Assembly: GCA_964372125.1 (NCBI GenBank) | Contig: CAYJPL010000019.1 | Location: 1 to 35,977, forward strand | Direction: 5' to 3' | Length of the DNA stretch: 35,977 nt | From: Tannockella sp964372125 | GTDB lineage: Bacteria > Bacillota_I > Bacilli_A > Erysipelotrichales > Coprobacillaceae | Part shown: positions 32,423 through 35,977 of the stretch, piece by piece | Layout of the letters: each line of letters begins with the position of its first letter | How positions within the stretch are numbered: position 1 is the stretch's first letter | Translations under genes and position numbers: made by a program | Notes under the pieces: model-generated | Told to the model about the DNA's origin: nothing | Databases searched by the model: none | Seen by the model: the letters and a program-made list of their open reading frames with translations, nothing else

Positions 32423-33323
32423 AGTATACCTTCTTTCCAACAGTTTTATTTAAGATAAGTACGATCACCGCAAACAATATAATCGTTAGTACTGAAATTG
32501 TTGCTGATTGTCCCGTTTCAAACAAAGTAAATGCTCTTACATATGATTCATATACTAAGTTGGAACTACCATAGTCTGGACCACCTGTAGAAATTACATC
32601 GATTGGGCCAAACACATTTGATAGTGCCTGCATCATTGTCATAATTAATATATAATATCCTGATGCACTCGACATAGGAATAACTATTTTATAGAATATT
32701 TTATACATTGGTATGTTATCTAACTTTGCAGCTTCAATAACTTCTTTTGGTACAGAACTAACAGCAGCAAATAATGTAATAAAGTTATATCCAAAACACC
32801 CCCAAGTAGTAATTAAACTTATTACTACAATGATTAGTCCTTGTGTTGTTGACCAAATTGGCATATCCATACCAAAAAATTCAAACAATATTGATACTGG
32901 ACCAGTGAGTGGATTTAGAATCCATATAAATATTGTTGAAGCGACAATAAGTGATATGAATCCTGGTAAGAATAAAATAATTTTGTATACTTTTTGAAAT
33001 TTATTTAAAATAAATTTACATACAAATGCAAATACATAGGCAACAAAAAAGTTTGTGAATGCCATTATTGCTATATACAATAATGTATTCCATGTTATCT
33101 TGTGTATGTTTGGATCTGTTAATACATCAATGTAATTATCTAACCCAACAAACTCTTTTACTGGACTTACCATATTCCAATCAAAAAAACTTAAATACAC
33201 TGTGTATACTATCGGTATAAGTACAAATGCAATAAAAAATACTGTTGCAGGTGCCAAATACAATATATGTTTGAATTTTTTCATAAGTAAGCTATATCCA
33301 ATTGGATATAGCTTTTTCACCAT
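32412..33323 (-). CDS. ABC transporter permease, CUT1 family (MalF/UgpA-like)
   Basis: The partner permease has six predicted membrane segments, starting at LAPATVFFIAFVLIP. The EAA loop reads VIEAAKLDNIPMYKIFYKIV, with Asn replacing the usual Gly. Start choice is uncertain. The ATG at 33321-33323 (MVKKLYPIGYSLL) is only 1-2 nt from AGAAGGG. The ATG at 33282-33284 (MKKFKHILYLAPA) begins nearer the conserved family sequence but follows a palindrome and has no good ribosome binding site. The gene lies 16 nt after the binding-protein gene. Confidence 0.88.
   Translation of the reverse strand: MVKKLYPIGYSLLMKKFKHILYLAPATVFFIAFVLIPIVYTVYLSFFDWNMVSPVKEFVGLDNYIDVLTDPNIHKITWNTLLYIAIMAFTNFFVAYVFAFVCKFILNKFQKVYKIILFLPGFISLIVASTIFIWILNPLTGPVSILFEFFGMDMPIWSTTQGLIIVVISLITTWGCFGYNFITLFAAVSSVPKEVIEAAKLDNIPMYKIFYKIVIPMSSASGYYILIMTMMQALSNVFGPIDVISTGGPDYGSSNLVYESYVRAFTLFETGQSATISVLTIILFAVIVLILNKTVGKKVYYAG
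33289..33314. repeat. Perfect 26-bp palindrome at the binding-protein/permease junction
   Basis: AAGCTATATCCAA is followed directly by its exact reverse complement. It falls between the two candidate permease starts, so it either encodes KLYPIGYSL or lies in the untranslated junction. It lacks a T-run on the transcribed strand. Confidence 0.85.
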
Positions 33324-33339
33324 CCCTTCTACTTAATCA

Positions 33340-34602
33340 CTATTCGTATAGTGCGTTTATTTCTTCATCAATCTTTTCTAGTGCTTCTTCAACAGGCATT
33401 GTTCCACCTAACATTTTGTCACGATAAGAAATTAAGATCTGTTCTGCATTTAAACCTTCATTTCCCGGGAAACAATACCATGGCACTGAATCTTCTAATA
33501 CTTGAGCATTTGCATATACATTTTCATGCATTAACGACTCATCAATCCCTTTGATATGTGGGATATATCCTACACCACTAGTCCATTTAACCATTGATTC
33601 TGGCTCTAATAAGAATTCAACAAACTTAAGTGTTGCTGCTTTTTCTTCATCACTTGCTGCAGTTACAGCCAAGAAGTTCCCTCCAATAGGTGCTACTCGT
33701 TCTTCACCATCAAATGATGGAGCAGGAACAACACGTACATCGTCTCCAATAACATTTTCAATAGAAACATTTTCTGATATTGATCCATAAAACATTGCCA
33801 CTTCACCATTTAAGAATGCTTGTTTACCCTCATCATTTTGTGCATGTAAAGCAGATTGGCTTTCTAATACCATATCTGTATATAGTGTATATGCTTCTAC
33901 TGCTTCTGGTGAATTTATTGAGCTTTTTCCATCAGTAATGAACTGTACGCCATTACTTTCTACTAATTGTTGTACTTCCCATACACTGTTCCACTCTGCG
34001 ATATATAATCCATAGTCCCCAGTTTCTTCTTTATACAAATCAGATACTTCTTTAATATCTTGCCATGTTTGCACATCATCAATTGTTTTACCAATTTTGG
34101 CTAGTTGTGTTTCATTTACGTATAATGTTGCAGTCGAAATACCATAAGCAAATCCTACTCTATCACCATTAGAGTTAATCGCTAAATCCATAACTGATTG
34201 TTCATAACTTTCTTCTAATAAGTTTTCATTTGAGCCATATGCCTCAATTAATTCTTCTGGTGTTGAGTACTCAAAGTTATTTGAAAAATATTCAACATAT
34301 GGCCATCCGATTTGCACTAAATCAGGAATGTCATCACTAACAGCTGCTGTTTGCATTTCTTGCATAACACCAACATAGTCACTTGGAATGAATTTTTCTT
34401 CAACAATAATTTCATCTTGTGAACTATTAAACTCTTCAATAAGTTCACTTACTGCAGGACCACCAAATGTTTCTGAATTAATATGCCAATATTCAATAGT
34501 CACTTTTCCATCTTGTTTTTCTTCACTAGAACATCCTGTAACGCTAAATAACATGGCTATGCTTACTACAATTACTGATACCTTTTTCATTAATTTTTTC
34601 AT
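33340..34602 (-). CDS. Extracellular solute-binding lipoprotein (family 1, UgpB-like)
   Basis: This 420-residue binding protein captures the substrate for the importer. It starts with a lipoprotein signal, MKKLMKKVSVIVVSIAMLFS followed by VTGC, so Cys24 would be lipidated and the protein tethered outside the membrane. The mature part has the family 1 pattern: YWHINSETFGGPAVSELIEE, then PDLVQIGWPYVEYF, APIGGNFLAVTA and WTSGVGYIPHIKG. The general layout resembles UgpB (glycerol 3-phosphate), but I cannot assign ligand residues. AGAAGGAG precedes the ATG, and it is 16 nt after the phosphodiesterase gene. Confidence 0.92.
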   Translation of the reverse strand: MKKLMKKVSVIVVSIAMLFSVTGCSSEEKQDGKVTIEYWHINSETFGGPAVSELIEEFNSSQDEIIVEEKFIPSDYVGVMQEMQTAAVSDDIPDLVQIGWPYVEYFSNNFEYSTPEELIEAYGSNENLLEESYEQSVMDLAINSNGDRVGFAYGISTATLYVNETQLAKIGKTIDDVQTWQDIKEVSDLYKEETGDYGLYIAEWNSVWEVQQLVESNGVQFITDGKSSINSPEAVEAYTLYTDMVLESQSALHAQNDEGKQAFLNGEVAMFYGSISENVSIENVIGDDVRVVPAPSFDGEERVAPIGGNFLAVTAASDEEKAATLKFVEFLLEPESMVKWTSGVGYIPHIKGIDESLMHENVYANAQVLEDSVPWYCFPGNEGLNAEQILISYRDKMLGGTMPVEEALEKIDEEINALYE

Positions 34603-34618
34603 TGTTTCTCCTTCTTGA

Positions 34619-35755
34619 TTATTTTCCTAAAATAATCTCGTATATTTTTTCGATTTTCATTTCTTCTATTACTTTACTTATATTGCTACTAGTTTTATGA
34701 ATCGCGAATGTATTCATTCGATCACAATACCTAGCATCAAACCCATGTGTTGCACCATTAGGATAGTTTTGACCATATTCCGTAGTCACAATCCCTTCTA
34801 TAAAAAACGCTTGTAAATTTGGTATTCTTGAGACTACCTGATTTTGTTTTACATAACTTTGAAAATAATCTTTTTCATTTATAAATTTTTCAATACTTTC
34901 AATATTCAATTCATTTTCTATATAGAAGTTAATGGTTCCTCCATCATCTGTATATTTAACTTTGTTAGATAGATTTGCATCTTGTAAATCTTTTTTTAGG
35001 TTTATGGTACTTTTTATATTAGATTGTCCATGGTCAGAAAATATAACTATTGATGCATCATCATATAGTTTTTTTTCTTTTAAAAGCTGAACGATTGCAC
35101 CAATTTGTTTATCTATAAATCGCATAGCATAAATTGCTTCTTTTGAATTACAACCATATACATGCTCCATAGTATCAATACTCAAAAAATGTGCCATGAC
35201 AACATCTACATCCTTTTCACATATAAAATATTCTGTAAGTTGTTGTGTTAATTCATCTTGTAAGAATACTTTGCTTGTATCATATGACCACTCACCATAA
35301 TTATTAATAAGGTATCCCTTATCTAGTAATTCATTTTGTAAGTTTTCATCTATATTTCTATCAAATTCTTCTTGACTATAAAATTCCGGAATATTGTAAT
35401 CAATGGTTGAAGCTCCTTGTGTTAAAGGCCAACATATCGAAGCAATTTTTTTATTTCTTGATTTTAATACATCATAAAATGTATCAGTAGTTATAATGTC
35501 TTCCTTTTTAACATCTTCTTGCCAATAATATTTTACGTTTCCTTTTTCATCTAGAAATGTGTTCCCTAATACTCCATGAGTCGTTGTAGTCTTTCCAGTT
35601 GATATGCTTGTATGAATTGGCCAAGTTACAGTAGGGTTATTGTTTAATATATTATGATAGTAAGTACTATCATTTAATATACTTTTTAAATTTTTCATGA
35701 CATTTAAATCTATATCATATTTACTTAATCCATCAATTGATATTATTATCTGCAT
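34619..35755 (-). CDS. Cytoplasmic NPP-type phosphodiesterase (alkaline phosphatase superfamily)
   Basis: This 378-residue enzyme has a complete two-metal site of the nucleotide pyrophosphatase/phosphodiesterase family: Asp8 (ISIDGLS), nucleophile Thr44 (PTVTWPIHTSISTG), Asp194 and His198 (SIDTMEHVYG), Asp241 and His242 (IFSDHGQSN) and His337 (GATHGFDARY). Relatives cleave phosphodiesters such as nucleotides, glycerophosphocholine and phosphonoacetate. There is no signal peptide, so it should act inside the cell on what the neighbouring importer brings in. It is the first gene of the operon, with AAGGAG before the ATG. A plain phosphomonoesterase or phosphonate hydrolase cannot be excluded. 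Confidence 0.88.
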   Translation of the reverse strand: MQIIISIDGLSKYDIDLNVMKNLKSILNDSTYYHNILNNNPTVTWPIHTSISTGKTTTTHGVLGNTFLDEKGNVKYYWQEDVKKEDIITTDTFYDVLKSRNKKIASICWPLTQGASTIDYNIPEFYSQEEFDRNIDENLQNELLDKGYLINNYGEWSYDTSKVFLQDELTQQLTEYFICEKDVDVVMAHFLSIDTMEHVYGCNSKEAIYAMRFIDKQIGAIVQLLKEKKLYDDASIVIFSDHGQSNIKSTINLKKDLQDANLSNKVKYTDDGGTINFYIENELNIESIEKFINEKDYFQSYVKQNQVVSRIPNLQAFFIEGIVTTEYGQNYPNGATHGFDARYCDRMNTFAIHKTSSNISKVIEEMKIEKIYEIILGK

Positions 35756-35832
35756 AGCACGCTCCTTTCTTATCTACACATACATTTTATAAATATAATG
35801 TTAAGATTATCATCATATAATTGTAAATTTAA

Positions 35833-35846
35833 AGTAAAGTTTTACT
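35833..35846. promoter_or_regulatory. Candidate operator, AGTAAA inverted repeat
   Basis: AGTAAA, two bases, TTTACT form a 14-bp inverted repeat about 80 nt upstream of the phosphodiesterase gene. It could be a binding site for the RpiR regulator. The surrounding DNA is very AT-rich, so chance is a real possibility; I could not settle on a promoter in this stretch. Confidence 0.25.
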
Positions 35847-35885
35847 ATAAAATCATATATTTTAAAATTTAATTTCAATCATACA

Positions 35886-35915
35886 CAAAAAAATACACTT
35901 CAATTTGAAGTGTAT
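35886..35915 (-). terminator. Intrinsic terminator of the gene entering from the right edge
   Basis: ATACACTTCA and TGAAGTGTAT form a perfect 10-bp stem with a 3-nt loop, followed by seven Ts on the minus strand. It begins 9 nt after the stop codon of the partial gene. Confidence 0.95.
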
Positions 35916-35924
35916 GCCTAAATA

Positions 35925-35977
35925 TTATTTTAATGATGATACATATTCATTGGCCATTTGCCCTGCAATAGCTCCAT
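35925..35977 (-). CDS. C-terminal end of an unidentified protein (5'-truncated by window edge)
   Basis: The last 16 codons and the TAA at 35925-35927 are visible and read GAIAGQMANEYVSSLK. The strong terminator right after it supports a real gene end. The fragment is too short to assign a family. It is separated from the phosphodiesterase operon by the terminator, so functional linkage cannot be judged. Confidence 0.7.
   Translation of the reverse strand, partial: GAIAGQMANEYVSSLK

Noticed and set aside
1..35977. CRISPR array, prophage, transposase, toxin-antitoxin or defence island
   Set aside because: No repeat-spacer pattern and no integrase, transposase or defence genes were seen; the XRE protein next to the small membrane protein is too thin a basis for a toxin-antitoxin call.

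Overview
The window is a low-GC stretch of a Bacillota (Firmicutes) chromosome in which every gene I can support lies on the minus strand, so transcription runs from high to low coordinates. Strong AGGAGG-type ribosome binding sites, a canonical rplKAJL-rpoBC cluster, a leucine T-box, rapZ-whiA and an EFR1-type ferredoxin fit an anaerobic gut-type Firmicute. An Asn at the RpoB position equivalent to E. coli His526 suggests the Erysipelotrichia/Mollicutes side of the phylum. The class is an inference; no rRNA is present to settle it.

Layout, right to left in transcription order. (1) 35977-28718: after the 3' tip of an unidentified gene and its terminator comes a seven-gene unit: a cytoplasmic NPP-type phosphodiesterase, a lipoprotein solute-binding protein, two CUT1 permeases, a UgpC/MsmK-type ATPase, a HAD-IIA phosphatase and an RpiR/SIS regulator. 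I read it as an import and catabolic system for a phosphorylated or phosphodiester-linked polyol or sugar. (2) 28716-26248: rapZ, whiA, a small XRE regulator and a small membrane protein, all tightly coupled, without the usual mgfK/yvcK gene between rapZ and whiA. (3) 26223-21719: a zinc-ribbon/membrane/repeat protein, then murF and ddl (peptidoglycan D-Ala-D-Ala branch), a terminator, and an EFR1 flavodoxin-ferredoxin protein. (4) 21643-11323: a leucine T-box (specifier CUC) controls leuA-ilvN-ilvC-leuC-leuD-leuB-ilvD-ilvB plus a hotdog thioesterase overlapping the end of ilvB. This covers the common valine/isoleucine steps and the leucine branch, without ilvA or ilvE. (5) 11306-10371: a YitT-family membrane protein with its own promoter and terminator. 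(6) 10209-8170: pgk-tpiA of lower glycolysis, without gapA. (7) 8112-1: rplK-rplA-rplJ-rplL, a YbxB-like methyltransferase, rpoB and a partial rpoC interrupted by a 10-N assembly gap.

Regulation is unusually readable: two matching L1-binding hairpins (before rplK and before rplA), an L10-type leader with an attenuator before rplJ, a structured rpoB leader, the T-box, a pair of overlapping hairpins between ilvC and leuC, and a perfect palindrome between the solute-binding protein and the first permease. Several intrinsic terminators start inside or next to the stop codon. I see no tRNA, rRNA, CRISPR array, insertion sequence or prophage. The most novel-looking item is the phosphodiesterase-ABC-HAD-RpiR operon. 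The most concrete prediction is intrinsic rifamycin resistance from RpoB Asn497.
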